Assembly: GCA_034007295.1 (NCBI GenBank)
Contig: JAVERC010000027.1
Coordinates: 1 to 45,528 of the forward strand
Source: JACKCP01 sp034007295
GTDB taxonomy: Bacteria > Desulfobacterota > Desulfobacteria > Desulfobacterales > JACKCP01
Length of the DNA stretch: 45,528 bases
Direction of reading: 5' to 3'
The notes beneath the pieces are model-generated. The model was not told where the DNA came from. It saw only the letters and a list, made by a program, of their open reading frames with translations, and made no database searches. Of this stretch, positions 1 to 8,817 are shown piece after piece. The translations under genes and the position numbers were made by a program. How positions within the stretch are numbered: the first letter of the stretch is position 1; each line of letters starts with the position of its first letter.

Positions 1-126
1 GCGTTTTGATTTTGATTCCATTTTTACAAGCCTCCATGGTTTTATTTTTCATGGCTTGTATTATACTGGAGCTTTTTATACTTTTGTAGATGGGGTTTAT
101 TGAGCGCTTACTTGTGTATTTTTTGT

Positions 127-1125
127 TTAAAGTCCTGTCATTTTAAGGGCTGCTTCAGGTAATCGTTTGCCTTTTAACGGAATTGCCGATGCAGCGTTAT
201 TTATTTCGAGGAGATCACTGGATGTTAATTCTATTGTTATCGCTCCAATATTCTCTTCCAAACGATTTATTTTTGTAGTTCCCGGGATGGGAACAATCCA
301 AGGTTTCCGGGCTAACAGCCATGCAAGTGCTATCTGTGCAGGAGTTGCTTTTTTTCGGATGGCTACATCCCGAACCATATCAACCAATGGCATATTAGAT
401 TTAAGTGCATCGGGTGCAAAACGTGTGACATTGGCCCTAAAATCAGAGCTGTCAAAAGTTGTTGTTTTGTCTATTTTACCTGTGAGAAATCCGGCTCCCA
501 GAGGGCTGAAGGGTATAAAGCCGATTCCCAGTTCCTCAAGAGTCGGTAGAATTTCAATTTCCGGGTCTCTATGCCAAAGGGAGTATTCACTCTGAACTGC
601 TGTGACAGGCTGCACAATGTGTGCGCGGCGAAGGGTTCGAACTCCCGGCTCAGAAAGGCCAAAATATTTAACTTTCCCTTCCTGAATTAGATCTTTGACC
701 GTTCCTGCAACATCCTCAATTGGTACATCCGGATCAACACGGTGCTGGTAAAACAGGTCAATAACGTCCGTTTTCAGGCGTTTGAGTGATGCTTCGGCCA
801 CAGTTCTGATGTGCTCGGGGCGACTGTTCAGACCTTTTCTGCGTTCTCCTGTATCGGGATCAAGATCAAACCCGAATTTGGTGGCAATTACCACTTTGTC
901 ACGTAAAGGTTTTAGAGCTTCCCCAACTAGTTTTTCATTGATAAATGGTCCGTAAGTCTCTGCTGTATCAAATAAATTTATACCAAGATCAACAGCCGAT
1001 CTGATCAGTTTGATCATCTCCTTTTTGTCAGCAGCCGGTCCATAATAATTACCAGTCATGCTCATACATCCAAGACCCAGTGCTGAAACTGACAGGCCAC
1101 TTTTTCCCAGCTCTCTTTTTTTCAT
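127..1125 (-). CDS. Aldo/keto reductase
   Basis: NAD(P)H-dependent cytoplasmic oxidoreductase that reduces aldehydes and ketones. With the start used here it is 332 residues. The catalytic tetrad of the family is visible: Asp53 and Tyr58 in DTAETYGP, Lys83 in ATKFG, and His128 in LFYQHRVDP. The C-terminal PIPGTTK...RLEENIGA stretch is the usual coenzyme-phosphate-binding part. The frame is open upstream to 1203, but the extra 26 residues are Lys/Phe-rich and unlike the family, so I start at MKKRELGKSG, which matches family N-termini. The gene stands apart from the metallophosphoesterase upstream and has its own 167-bp leader. That leader carries a copy of the site also found beside the AraC gene at 3908, so control by that regulator is likely. 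E. coli yqhC with yqhD/dkgA is a comparable arrangement. The physiological substrate is not visible. Confidence 0.93.
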   Translation of the reverse strand: MKKRELGKSGLSVSALGLGCMSMTGNYYGPAADKKEMIKLIRSAVDLGINLFDTAETYGPFINEKLVGEALKPLRDKVVIATKFGFDLDPDTGERRKGLNSRPEHIRTVAEASLKRLKTDVIDLFYQHRVDPDVPIEDVAGTVKDLIQEGKVKYFGLSEPGVRTLRRAHIVQPVTAVQSEYSLWHRDPEIEILPTLEELGIGFIPFSPLGAGFLTGKIDKTTTFDSSDFRANVTRFAPDALKSNMPLVDMVRDVAIRKKATPAQIALAWLLARKPWIVPIPGTTKINRLEENIGAITIELTSSDLLEINNAASAIPLKGKRLPEAALKMTGL

Positions 1126-1224
1126 AAGATGTTCCGTTTCTGTTTTTATTTTTTTTATCAGAAAAAATTTTTTAAATTTCCTGATAATGGAAATGTACTG
1201 CATGGGAATAAAAGGGGGTAGACT

Positions 1225-1258
1225 GATACTGTCTGATTATTGCCTGATTCTCTGAAAA
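1225..1258 (-). promoter_or_regulatory. Predicted AraC-family operator, copy 1
   Basis: A 34-bp stretch upstream of the aldo/keto reductase. It aligns without gaps to 3804-3837 beside the AraC gene (26 of 34 identical; shared core TTGCCTGAT). Half-sites GATACTG (1225) and GATTCTC (1246) are 21 bp apart, two helical turns, as expected for AraC/XylS proteins. Orientation relative to the reductase is the same as that of copy 2 relative to the flavodoxin gene. Binding itself is inferred. Confidence 0.6.
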
Positions 1259-1292
1259 GCTGTATTTTTTAAAAAAGAGTATTTATCTGAAC

Positions 1293-2423
1293 TTATAAGT
1301 CTTTTGATTTAAGCACTATTCGAGTAATTTCTGATGGAACTCCGATTCTGCATGAAAAGCCTGCCCATAAGCCTGTTCCAGGGCTTACATAAATTTTGCG
1401 TTTGTTTATTTCATACAGACCATTAACAAGGCCGCCGTTGTATGATCCTATCAGCCATTTTAAAAAGAATATATGACCTCCGTGGGTATGTCCGGAAATC
1501 TGCAGATCTGCATTTGTATTTATGGGAACACCGTCAGGTCTGTGTGAAAGAAGGACAGATAGGCCTTCAGGAGCATTTTTAACAGCCTTTAAAAAATCGG
1601 AGCCTTTCCCTGTAAATCTTTTTTGATAGGTGTCCGGAACTCCGGCAATAATGAGTTTTGAACCGTTTATATCAATAACTCTGTGCTCGTTATCAAGTAT
1701 CTCAATTCCCATTTTTTCAAAAACCGGCACCCATTTTTTAAAATTAAAATAGTATTCATGATTGCCTGTTACTCCTACAACTCCGTTTTTTGAGTAAAGC
1801 CTGGATAAAGGAGACACCTCCTGCCCAAGCTTTTCAACCCGGCCGTCAATCATGTCTCCTGTAACTACAATAAGATCAGGATTGGCACTGTTTGTTTTTT
1901 CAACAACTTTTTCAAGCCATTTTTTATCAAGAATCAGACCAATATGAATATCTGTGAGCTGAATTATGGAAAATCCGTTAAGATTTTGGGGTAGATTTTC
2001 TATTTCTACTTCAGTTGTTTTTATTTCAGGAACCTTCATAGACTGATATGTACCGTAAATACCGAAAAGCAGTGCACCTGCCAGTATGCATGAATTTATA
2101 ATTTCTTTTGAAAACGGCATATGCCAGTCTGTACCGGCAAGACGGCTCAAAAGAAGAACCAGTGCAATAAGGTCTTTAATAACAGCCATAAAAACCAGCA
2201 TGATAAGAGCTGAGTAGAGCGTTTCCATTACAATGAGAAGGTAAGGCGGAAAATCAGGTGCTATAAAAGAGCCGCCTGCTTTTACATATATTATATATTT
2301 CAGGCTTATTATAAAAAGCAGGATAATAAGAGATATCTTAAGTGCAGGCCTTAGATTGGTAAAAATGACCATACTTGTAATCGCATATAAAAATATTATC
2401 AGTGAGGGTAGAGCAAGGCGCAT
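1293..2423 (-). CDS. Membrane-anchored calcineurin-like metallophosphoesterase
   Basis: A 376-residue protein. The N-terminal ~125 residues hold about four hydrophobic segments. A metallophosphoesterase domain follows from about residue 150. The dimetal ligands of the fold are all present: TDIHIG, GDMIDGR, GNHEYY, SHRPDG and GHTHGGH. The arrangement is that of the YkuE/YaeI-type group, whose characterised relatives include UDP-2,3-diacylglucosamine hydrolases and other phosphodiesterases. The substrate here cannot be read from the sequence. An AAGGAAA ribosome site precedes the ATG. The 44-bp gap after the DUF4405 gene suggests it is the last gene of the flavodoxin transcript, though a separate promoter is possible. 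Confidence 0.88.
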   Translation of the reverse strand: MRLALPSLIIFLYAITSMVIFTNLRPALKISLIILLFIISLKYIIYVKAGGSFIAPDFPPYLLIVMETLYSALIMLVFMAVIKDLIALVLLLSRLAGTDWHMPFSKEIINSCILAGALLFGIYGTYQSMKVPEIKTTEVEIENLPQNLNGFSIIQLTDIHIGLILDKKWLEKVVEKTNSANPDLIVVTGDMIDGRVEKLGQEVSPLSRLYSKNGVVGVTGNHEYYFNFKKWVPVFEKMGIEILDNEHRVIDINGSKLIIAGVPDTYQKRFTGKGSDFLKAVKNAPEGLSVLLSHRPDGVPINTNADLQISGHTHGGHIFFLKWLIGSYNGGLVNGLYEINKRKIYVSPGTGLWAGFSCRIGVPSEITRIVLKSKDL

Positions 2424-2467
2424 AAATCGTTTCCTTATATTGTCGCTGAAAGTTTAATAAAGCCTTT

Positions 2468-3151
2468 TTATCTGCTTACAGCAGTTTTTAAATGCTTTAT
2501 TTTATTTATTAAAAAGTCGGTTATGACTATGTAAAGACCGGATATTGTAATATAATTGAAGAAAAAAAATGCCGCATGCTTTTCATCTCCAAAGAAATCA
2601 AAAGAGTAGAGCATGAAAAGCTTCGATAAAATATCCCTTTCAAAAGATGATTTTATTCCCCATATAATCAATGAAATTTTAAATATATTTATAAAAAAGA
2701 CATTTAATTTTAAAGAAGGCCTAAATTTGAATATATGTTTTAAATAGAATTCCAGCTTCTTCAGATGAATGCCAATATGAACGGATACTGAAATAAGAAG
2801 CCAGTATGCTGCTGTGGTGTGAATCTGACGAACAGAAAAGCTGCTTTCAATATTTGAAAAATCAAAAACCGTTCTCGAAATTATGATACTGCTTATAAAA
2901 AGAACTGCAATTGCAGAAATTAATATTACATTAAATGTGAAATTTAAGACTTCGGAGAAATTGTATTTTCTTTTAAGAAAGGTTTTATACCAGTTTAAAT
3001 TTAAAATATTATGAATAATTATAAGTATAATAAACACTAAGCCATTTATTTCATGGGCTCTATTTCCCGTAAGCCAGTCTGCCATGGAAACAAGAAATAC
3101 TATCATCATCATTAAATCTACAATAAATTTAAGAAGAGTTTTTCTTTTCAT
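2468..3151 (-). CDS. DUF4405-type membrane cytochrome-like protein
   Basis: A 227-residue integral membrane protein with about five or six hydrophobic segments. The N-terminal half has the DUF4405 (flavinylation-associated cytochrome-like) pattern: a first helix, then HEINGLVF...IIHN, and later RQIHTTAAYWLL...SVHIGIH. The conserved histidines sit in positions suited to binding b haem. Its ATG overlaps the flavodoxin stop codon as ATGA, and a GGAG site lies just inside the flavodoxin gene, so the two are translationally coupled. The likely role is to pass electrons across the membrane to the exported flavodoxin. That role is inferred from coupling and histidine pattern. The C-terminal ~80 residues match nothing I recognise. 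Confidence 0.75.
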   Translation of the reverse strand: MKRKTLLKFIVDLMMMIVFLVSMADWLTGNRAHEINGLVFIILIIIHNILNLNWYKTFLKRKYNFSEVLNFTFNVILISAIAVLFISSIIISRTVFDFSNIESSFSVRQIHTTAAYWLLISVSVHIGIHLKKLEFYLKHIFKFRPSLKLNVFFINIFKISLIIWGIKSSFERDILSKLFMLYSFDFFGDEKHAAFFFFNYITISGLYIVITDFLINKIKHLKTAVSR

Positions 3152-3735
3152 TGGTCTCCATTTTTTTTGAAATAGCCAAGTTCTTTAATCCAGGAATGTA
3201 TATCTTTCAATACAGACTTACTTTTTACACTTCGTCCCCTCACTGCAAGCCCTTTTTTAATTGTGGAACCGGGGTTTAGTTTTCTTAGATCATCAATGCT
3301 TCTTCCAAAATAACTTCCTTCGTGTGTGGTAAACGGGATAATTATTTTTCCTTTAAAGCTGTTTTGATCAAAAAAAGTAAACATCGCCATGGGCATTGTA
3401 CCCCACCAGCTCGGATATCCCACAAACAACACATCATATGAACCGGTATTTTTCATTATTGCCTTAATTTTTGGTCTGAATCCTTTATCCTGTTCCTCTC
3501 TTGCTTTATCAACAACAGAATCGTAATCATCAGGGTAAGGATGGACGGTTTTTATTTCAACAATATCTCCGCCGGTCAGGGTCTGAATACGTTCTGCAAA
3601 AAAACGGGTATTTCCGGTATGTGAAAAATAAGCAATCAGAATTTTTGCATTATTTTCCTGTGCATATGCTTGAAACTGAAAAATCAGCCAGAAAGCAGAA
3701 ACCAGAAATATTACTGATATTATGTTTTTATTCAT
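3148..3735 (-). CDS. Exported flavodoxin
   Basis: A 195-residue flavodoxin-fold protein with a clear Sec signal peptide (residues 1-25, hydrophobic core then AYAQ). The FMN phosphate loop is seen as YFSHTGNTRFFA, followed by the VGYPSWWGTMP loop that stacks on the isoalloxazine ring and the THEGSYFG loop. This is the 'flavodoxin-like' family common in anaerobes next to AraC regulators and aldo/keto reductases. Flavodoxins are usually cytoplasmic, and the signal peptide puts this one in the periplasm or on the outer face of the membrane. Its stop overlaps the start of the DUF4405 membrane protein, which would be its obvious electron donor. Expression is probably driven from the 172-bp divergent region shared with araC. 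Confidence 0.9.
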   Translation of the reverse strand: MNKNIISVIFLVSAFWLIFQFQAYAQENNAKILIAYFSHTGNTRFFAERIQTLTGGDIVEIKTVHPYPDDYDSVVDKAREEQDKGFRPKIKAIMKNTGSYDVLFVGYPSWWGTMPMAMFTFFDQNSFKGKIIIPFTTHEGSYFGRSIDDLRKLNPGSTIKKGLAVRGRSVKSKSVLKDIHSWIKELGYFKKNGDQ

Positions 3736-3803
3736 TTGTTTTTCCTTTGTTTTGTTAAAATTTACAAATAATATATACTCTTATTTCATATTTAATATAT
3801 AAC

Positions 3804-3837
3804 GATCCTCTCTTATTCTTGCCTGATCCTCCGGAAG
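3804..3837 (-). promoter_or_regulatory. Predicted AraC-family operator, copy 2
   Basis: Lies in the flavodoxin/araC divergent region. Half-sites GATCCTC at 3804 and 3825 are exact direct repeats 21 bp apart. It matches 1225-1258 at 26 of 34 positions with the core TTGCCTGAT identical. It is 68 bp from the flavodoxin start and 70 bp from the araC start, so it could serve activation of the former and autoregulation of the latter. Confidence 0.65.
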
Positions 3838-3907
3838 TATGTGCCTTTATATTTTCAAATAATCTGATTTATAGTATTTCAACAATATAGAAATAAGGAG
3901 AATATCT

Positions 3908-4837
3908 ATGGATGATAAATGTTTTAAGCTGATTGGAGATGAAGAAGGTCTTGGAGCAGCACATGCAGAACTTGCTCAGAAAATTGCCAGATGGACTGAA
4001 AAAGTCAGTCGTCTTGAAACCGAAATTCCGGGACTGGCCTTTAGAAGATATGAACATACAACTGAGCCGCAGAGTTATATACATGAACCTGGAATCTGCC
4101 TTGTAGCACAGGGTGCAAAGAAAGTATTGCTGGAAGATGAAACCTATGTTTACGATGCATTTCACTTTCTTATCACTTCCATAGATCTTCCCGTTATTGC
4201 AAATGTTATAGAGGCTTCACCTGAAAAACCTTATCTTGGCCTTATGATGAAGCTCGATCTTAAAGAGATCTCAAAGCTTATTCTCGATTTTGATATATCC
4301 ATAAGCAGGGAAAAACCAGGCAGAGGCATTGCTGTAAGCAGAGTTTCCACTGGACTTGTGAATATTTTTTTAAGACTGGCAGATCTCCTTGACGAGCCGG
4401 AAAATATTCCTGCTCTTGCTCCTCTTGCACAAAGGGAAATTCTTTATCGCCTTCTTATAAGCGAGCAGGGTCCGCGGCTAAGGCAGATTACAGCTTCCGG
4501 GACACATAGTCAGCAGATTTCACAGGCAATAGGCTGGCTAAAGGAAAACTATTCAAAATCCTTTAAGGTAGACGAACTCTCCTCACATGTAGGAATGAGT
4601 ACTTCAACATTCCATCATCATTTCAGAGCACTTACGGCAATGAGTCCGCTTCAGTTTCAGAAGTGTTTAAGGCTTCACCATGCCAGACAGCTCATGCTGA
4701 ATCAAAGAATGGATGCTGCAAATGCTGCATTTAAAGTAGGCTACGAAAGTCCTTCTCAGTTCAGCAGGGAATACAGCCGTTTTTTTGGTGCGCCACCTCT
4801 TCGTGATATAAAAAGGATTTCAAGTTTTTATCAGTAG
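3908..4837 (+). CDS. AraC-family transcriptional regulator (AraC_N type)
   Basis: A 309-residue regulator. The N-terminal AraC_N cupin-like domain (about 40-190) contains the signature EPGICLVAQGAKKVLLEDE. A double helix-turn-helix domain follows (about 205-300), with VDELSSHVGMSTSTFHHHF and the second-helix signature GYESPSQFSREYSRFFG. The start has an AAGGAG ribosome site 7 nt upstream. It is divergent from the flavodoxin operon. The same family regulates aldehyde-responsive genes (YqhC in E. coli), which fits the neighbouring aldo/keto reductase. Its predicted targets are the two matching 34-bp sites at 1225 and 3804. The inducing compound is unknown. Confidence 0.93.
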   Translation: MDDKCFKLIGDEEGLGAAHAELAQKIARWTEKVSRLETEIPGLAFRRYEHTTEPQSYIHEPGICLVAQGAKKVLLEDETYVYDAFHFLITSIDLPVIANVIEASPEKPYLGLMMKLDLKEISKLILDFDISISREKPGRGIAVSRVSTGLVNIFLRLADLLDEPENIPALAPLAQREILYRLLISEQGPRLRQITASGTHSQQISQAIGWLKENYSKSFKVDELSSHVGMSTSTFHHHFRALTAMSPLQFQKCLRLHHARQLMLNQRMDAANAAFKVGYESPSQFSREYSRFFGAPPLRDIKRISSFYQ

Positions 4838-4909
4838 TCTTTGTTAATGATTGCGGTAAACCATAATATACTATTGAAAAATAGTTGCTGAATAAAAATT
4901 ATGCATTTA

Positions 4910-4934
4910 GGGCGGAAAATCCGCCCTTTTATTT
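4910..4934 (+). terminator. Rho-independent terminator of the araC gene
   Basis: Perfect 6-bp GC stem GGGCGG/CCGCCC with an AAAAT loop, followed by TTTTATTTT. It lies 72 bp after the araC stop, in the gap before the convergent thiolase gene. The T-tract is only on the plus strand. Confidence 0.85.
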
Positions 4935-4935
4935 T

Positions 4936-6141
4936 CTAAACGTCAAGACTCCACAAAGAGTTCACAGAAGGCCCTCCGCCAACGCAAAGTGATGCACCGC
5001 CAAGGGTTTTTCCCTGCTTTTTAAGTTCATAGTAAAGTGAAACAATAATTCTAAGTCCTGTACATCCAACGGGATGTCCAAGTGCTATACCAGAACCGTT
5101 TTTATTTACTTTGTTCATATCTATTTCAATATTGAAATCTTGTTTAAGCATTCTTCCAACACCAAGCCACTGGGCAGCAAAGGCTTCGTTTATTTCCCAG
5201 TAGTCTATATCATTAAATTTAAGGCCAGCCTGATCAAGGCATTTTGGAATACCAACAGCAGGGCCAAGACCCATGAATTTTGGATCAACACCTGCATCGC
5301 ATACATTTACAAGTTTCATAAGAGGCTTTAACCCAAGTTCTTTTGCTTTTTTAGATGACATTAGAACAACAGCAGCAGCACCGTCATTTATTCCTGAAGC
5401 GTTAGCTGCTGTAACAACTCCGTCTTTTTTAAATACAGGCTTAAGGCTTCCCATTGATTCCATGCTGGCATTTTTTATTGGATGTTCGTCAGTATCAAAT
5501 ATTATTGTTTTTTTCTTTGAAGGAATTTCAAAGGGAACAATTTCTTCTTTAAATACTCCGCCTTCAACTGCAGCAGTTGCTCTCTGGTGGCTTATAAGTG
5601 CAAGTTCGTCGCATTCCTGTCTTGAAATTGAGTATTTTTCAGCAATGTTTTCTGCGGTAAGTCCCATGTGGCCTGGAACAAGTTCATCAACAAGTCCGTC
5701 ATGAAGCATCTGATCTTCCATTTGTCCGGGCCCCATTCTGTAACCCTGTCTTGCCTTTGGAAGAAGGTAGGGTGCATTTGTCATGCTTTCAACACCAATA
5801 ACAAGTGCAGAACCGGTTTTGCCAAGCATGATGTTATGGGCTGCAATTTCCAATGCTCTCATTCCGGATGCACAGTTCTGGTTTACGCTTACAGCACTGC
5901 TTTCGTGGGGAAGTCCGATTCTCATTGAAACCTGTCTTGCAGGAAGAGAACCCTGCATTCCCGAATATACCTGTCCCATGCAGATTTCATCTAAAAGTTC
6001 TGGCTTTGTTCCAGCTCTTTTTATTGCTTCATTTCCAACGCAGATTGCAAGATCTCTTGCATTAACACTTTTTAGGCTTCCAAGAAAATCACCTATTGCA
6101 GTTCTGCATGCTCCAACCATTACAACATCGTTTAATTCCAT
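4936..6141 (-). CDS. Thiolase (acetyl-CoA C-acetyltransferase type)
   Basis: A 401-residue thiolase that condenses or cleaves acyl-CoA with acetyl-CoA. The acyl-accepting Cys90 is in the NQNCASGMRALE motif. EINEAFAAQ, GHPVGCTG (His356) and the final CVGGG (Cys386) complete the catalytic set. The length is normal for the family. An AAGGAGAAG site precedes the ATG. It stands alone, with no hydroxyacyl-CoA dehydrogenase or crotonase beside it, so the choice between degradative beta-oxidation and acetoacetyl-CoA synthesis is open. Confidence 0.95.
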   Translation of the reverse strand: MELNDVVMVGACRTAIGDFLGSLKSVNARDLAICVGNEAIKRAGTKPELLDEICMGQVYSGMQGSLPARQVSMRIGLPHESSAVSVNQNCASGMRALEIAAHNIMLGKTGSALVIGVESMTNAPYLLPKARQGYRMGPGQMEDQMLHDGLVDELVPGHMGLTAENIAEKYSISRQECDELALISHQRATAAVEGGVFKEEIVPFEIPSKKKTIIFDTDEHPIKNASMESMGSLKPVFKKDGVVTAANASGINDGAAAVVLMSSKKAKELGLKPLMKLVNVCDAGVDPKFMGLGPAVGIPKCLDQAGLKFNDIDYWEINEAFAAQWLGVGRMLKQDFNIEIDMNKVNKNGSGIALGHPVGCTGLRIIVSLYYELKKQGKTLGGASLCVGGGPSVNSLWSLDV

Positions 6142-6318
6142 AAATCTTCTCCTTGGTATAAATTTTTGACAAATATATGTATTATAATAATTTCTATCGT
6201 GAAATATTGTTTAAATGAAATTTATAAGTCAGTAGAAAAAATATGTCAATTTAATGGTGAACTATGTTTTTTTGTAAAGCTTGGAATTGCCTGATCGTTT
6301 TTTTAAGAAATTTTAAAA

Positions 6319-7299
6319 TCAGGCTGTTTTTATAGTGACTGGTGTTTTGTTGAAATTGGAGTGGAAAGTATTCATTGAAAACTCAATTCTTTCTTCTGGT
6401 GTAAAATAAAGATCGGGGTCAATACTTTCAATTTTTTTAAGCCTAGGAAGAAGTCCTGCACCATTTGCAGCCTGAATGGAAAGGCCAGGGCGAGCATTTA
6501 ATTCAAGAAGCATTGCACCATGGCTTTTGTCCACAACAAGGTCAGCCCCTATATAACCAAGCTTTGTCATTTCATAGCTTTTTGCTGAAAGGAGCAAAAG
6601 ATTTTTCCAGTCAGGGACTAGAATTTCATTAAGTAAAAGCCCTGTGTCAGGATGTTTTTGAACTCTTCTTGAATGTTGAATTGCATGGAGACCTTTTCCA
6701 GTAGAAATGTCAAGCCCGACTCCGACTGCACCTTGATGCAGATTGGCTTTGCCGTCAGATGCTTTTGTTGAAAGACGAAGCATTGCCATAATAGGATATC
6801 CTTTGAAAACAATAAACCTTATGTCTGGGACACCGTCATATGAGAGCTTTTCAAACATTTCTGAAGGATGAATAAGGTCTTCAATAATTACCGAATCAGG
6901 TACACCAGCCAATGAATAAAGTCCTGCAAGAATATTTGAAAGGTGCCTTTTTATGTCATTAATTGTAATAATCTGTCCTGAAGATTTTACAAAAAGGCCG
7001 TTCTTGCGTTCTTTGATTACAAGGATTCCTTTTCCTCCGGAACCCTTTGCCGGCTTAACTGCAAACCCTTGAAGATTTTCAACAATTTTTGGGAAATATG
7101 CTGTTTCGTATTGATATTTTATTACTCCTCGTAGTTTTGGGGTGGAAAGTTTGAACTTTTCTGCAAGAAGTTTTGTTTTTAATTTGTCGTCAACCAAAGG
7201 ATATCTGCTTCGGGTATTATATTGGCTAATGTATGAAACATTTCTGCGGTTCATGCCCAAAATTCCGTGTTTGTTCAGAAGGGATGGTAAAATCCACAT
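6319..7299 (-). CDS. RimK-like ATP-grasp ligase (alpha-L-glutamate ligase-like)
   Basis: A 326-residue ATP-grasp enzyme. The N-terminus ILGMNRRNVSYI...YPLVDDKL matches the RimK-related ligase family found with transglutaminase-7TM proteins. The ATP-binding segment is FAVKPAKGSGGKGILVI. The metal-binding end is VVDKSHGAMLLELNARPGLSIQ. It starts 3 bp after the 7TM gene's stop and is third in the operon after the protease and the 7TM protein. By family it should form a peptide-like bond between a carboxylate and an amine. The acceptor is not known from the sequence. Confidence 0.9.
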   Translation of the reverse strand: MWILPSLLNKHGILGMNRRNVSYISQYNTRSRYPLVDDKLKTKLLAEKFKLSTPKLRGVIKYQYETAYFPKIVENLQGFAVKPAKGSGGKGILVIKERKNGLFVKSSGQIITINDIKRHLSNILAGLYSLAGVPDSVIIEDLIHPSEMFEKLSYDGVPDIRFIVFKGYPIMAMLRLSTKASDGKANLHQGAVGVGLDISTGKGLHAIQHSRRVQKHPDTGLLLNEILVPDWKNLLLLSAKSYEMTKLGYIGADLVVDKSHGAMLLELNARPGLSIQAANGAGLLPRLKKIESIDPDLYFTPEERIEFSMNTFHSNFNKTPVTIKTA

Positions 7300-7302
7300 T
7301 TT

Positions 7303-8817
7303 TTAAAAATCCTTTTTTATAACTCCAAAGCGTTTAAGTTCTGTAAGCTTGTATCCTGTGTACTGGCCCATCATAAGAATAAAGGCAAGAATAATAAGAT
7401 GAACTTCCGGGAAATTAAAGGTAAGGTGTCTTATTAAATCCATATTCATGCAAAGATATGCAAATATTGCGACGCTAAGGCTGCCAAGACCTTGAATAAA
7501 AACTTCTCTGCTCCCTTCTTCTTCCCATAAAATACTCATACGCTCAATTGTCCATGCAATTATTATCATAGGGAAAAAAGTAAGGGTAAGTCCAAGCTGA
7601 AATCCAAGCTCATAGCCAATTACGCTTATAAGAGATGTTAAAAAAATTACAAGAACAATAAGAGTAGATATTCGTGCTACCATAAGAAGATTGAGCTTTG
7701 AAAGATAGCCTCTTAGCATAAGACCAAGCACAACAATGCTTACAAAGGCTGTAATCCCCTGAACAAGCTGGGTTTGAAGAAAAGAAAGGGCTATGAGAAC
7801 AGGCATAAAAGTTCCTGATGTTCTTATTCCGATTATAATTCTCATAAATGTTACTATAAGAGCACCAACCGGAAGAAGAAGAAGAAGTTTAAAAACACTT
7901 TGTTCCTCTATTGGAAGGGAATAGAGGTTGAGTCTTGAAAAGCTGTCGTTTTCAAATTGTAATCTTGCAAGATCCATAGCTGGAAGGGTTTGTTTGAGCA
8001 TAGAAAATCTGATTTCAGAGTCTTTAGCACCAGTTACATCAATAATTGACTTTCCCTCTCTGTGCCATAGAAGCATATTTTCAGGAAGTCCTTGAGCCCC
8101 TGACTTTGGATCAATTGCTGTCCACTCATTCTCATGAAAAACTTCAAGAACTGGTTTGAGAGGCTGATACCTTCTTGCATCTTCAAGTTCAAGCCCCATT
8201 GAAATCCTAGACGGTATTCCTGCATGATTTAAAAGACGCATTAAAAGATGTGAAAGACTGTATTCAGTTAAAAGCAGGGATGCGTTCTGGTCAGGCTCAG
8301 GCGATGTCAAAAGTTTTGCCAGTTCTCTTGCAAAGCTTAGATTTGTACTGGATTTTTCATATGCCTGTTCTACGAGCTGATGTGCTGCAACACTTTGAAG
8401 AGGATCCCAGTAAATTTTTGCAGGTTTTGGAGTAGGAATTTGAAATTTATCAATTCCTGCATCAGGATCTTCAATCATTTGAATTTTATAGTAAACAGTC
8501 TGGGGGCCAAGAGAGTTTCTTTTAGTCCATTCGGCCCTTTTTCCTTCATTACTTTCAATAATTGAAAAGCCATACCCTGTTGATGCTGCCTGTTCTGAAA
8601 CCTGAGTAAAACCAGGGGGGTGATCCGGAAGATCCAGGCTTACCCTTACAGGCTCACCCTGGGCTTTAAAATCTATTCTTGCTTCAATAAGCCAGACAGG
8701 TTTTTCTATTCCTGGCTTAAAAGGGACTTTAAGGTATGAATGTCTATGCCATGCAAGGCAAAGACCTATTAAAATAAGACCTGCTATGATTAAATAAAAG
8801 GTAAGTTTTGATTTCAT
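7303..8817 (-). CDS. Inactive transglutaminase fused to seven transmembrane helices
   Basis: A 504-residue inner-membrane protein. One N-terminal helix (about 7-24) is followed by a periplasmic region (about 30-300) with the transglutaminase-like fold, including the AYEKSSTNLSFAREL and LLMRLLNHAGIPSRISMGLEL stretches. The catalytic Cys of active transglutaminases is not where expected, as is usual in this family. About seven helices fill residues 305-490 (starting FKLLLLLPVGALIV). Its start overlaps the protease stop as ATGA. The gene order protease, transglutaminase-7TM, ATP-grasp is a conserved set. The periplasmic domain probably binds a peptide or envelope ligand and signals to the cytoplasmic ligase, which is inference. 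Confidence 0.88.
   Translation of the reverse strand: MKSKLTFYLIIAGLILIGLCLAWHRHSYLKVPFKPGIEKPVWLIEARIDFKAQGEPVRVSLDLPDHPPGFTQVSEQAASTGYGFSIIESNEGKRAEWTKRNSLGPQTVYYKIQMIEDPDAGIDKFQIPTPKPAKIYWDPLQSVAAHQLVEQAYEKSSTNLSFARELAKLLTSPEPDQNASLLLTEYSLSHLLMRLLNHAGIPSRISMGLELEDARRYQPLKPVLEVFHENEWTAIDPKSGAQGLPENMLLWHREGKSIIDVTGAKDSEIRFSMLKQTLPAMDLARLQFENDSFSRLNLYSLPIEEQSVFKLLLLLPVGALIVTFMRIIIGIRTSGTFMPVLIALSFLQTQLVQGITAFVSIVVLGLMLRGYLSKLNLLMVARISTLIVLVIFLTSLISVIGYELGFQLGLTLTFFPMIIIAWTIERMSILWEEEGSREVFIQGLGSLSVAIFAYLCMNMDLIRHLTFNFPEVHLIILAFILMMGQYTGYKLTELKRFGVIKKDF

Noticed and set aside
26..60. Inverted repeat TACAAGCC/GGCTTGTA and a short minus-strand reading frame starting at 52 or 37 and running off the left edge
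   Set aside because: No ribosome site before either ATG and only about 12-17 codons are visible. The hairpin has no T-tract on either strand.
4883..4893. TAGTTGCTGAA resembling an end of family B
   Set aside because: Only 11 bp match and there is no second end. Could be chance in AT-rich DNA.
6287..6296. TTGCCTGATC, matching the core of the predicted AraC operator, upstream of the thiolase
   Set aside because: Only one half is present. The position 21 bp away does not match, so a real site is unlikely.
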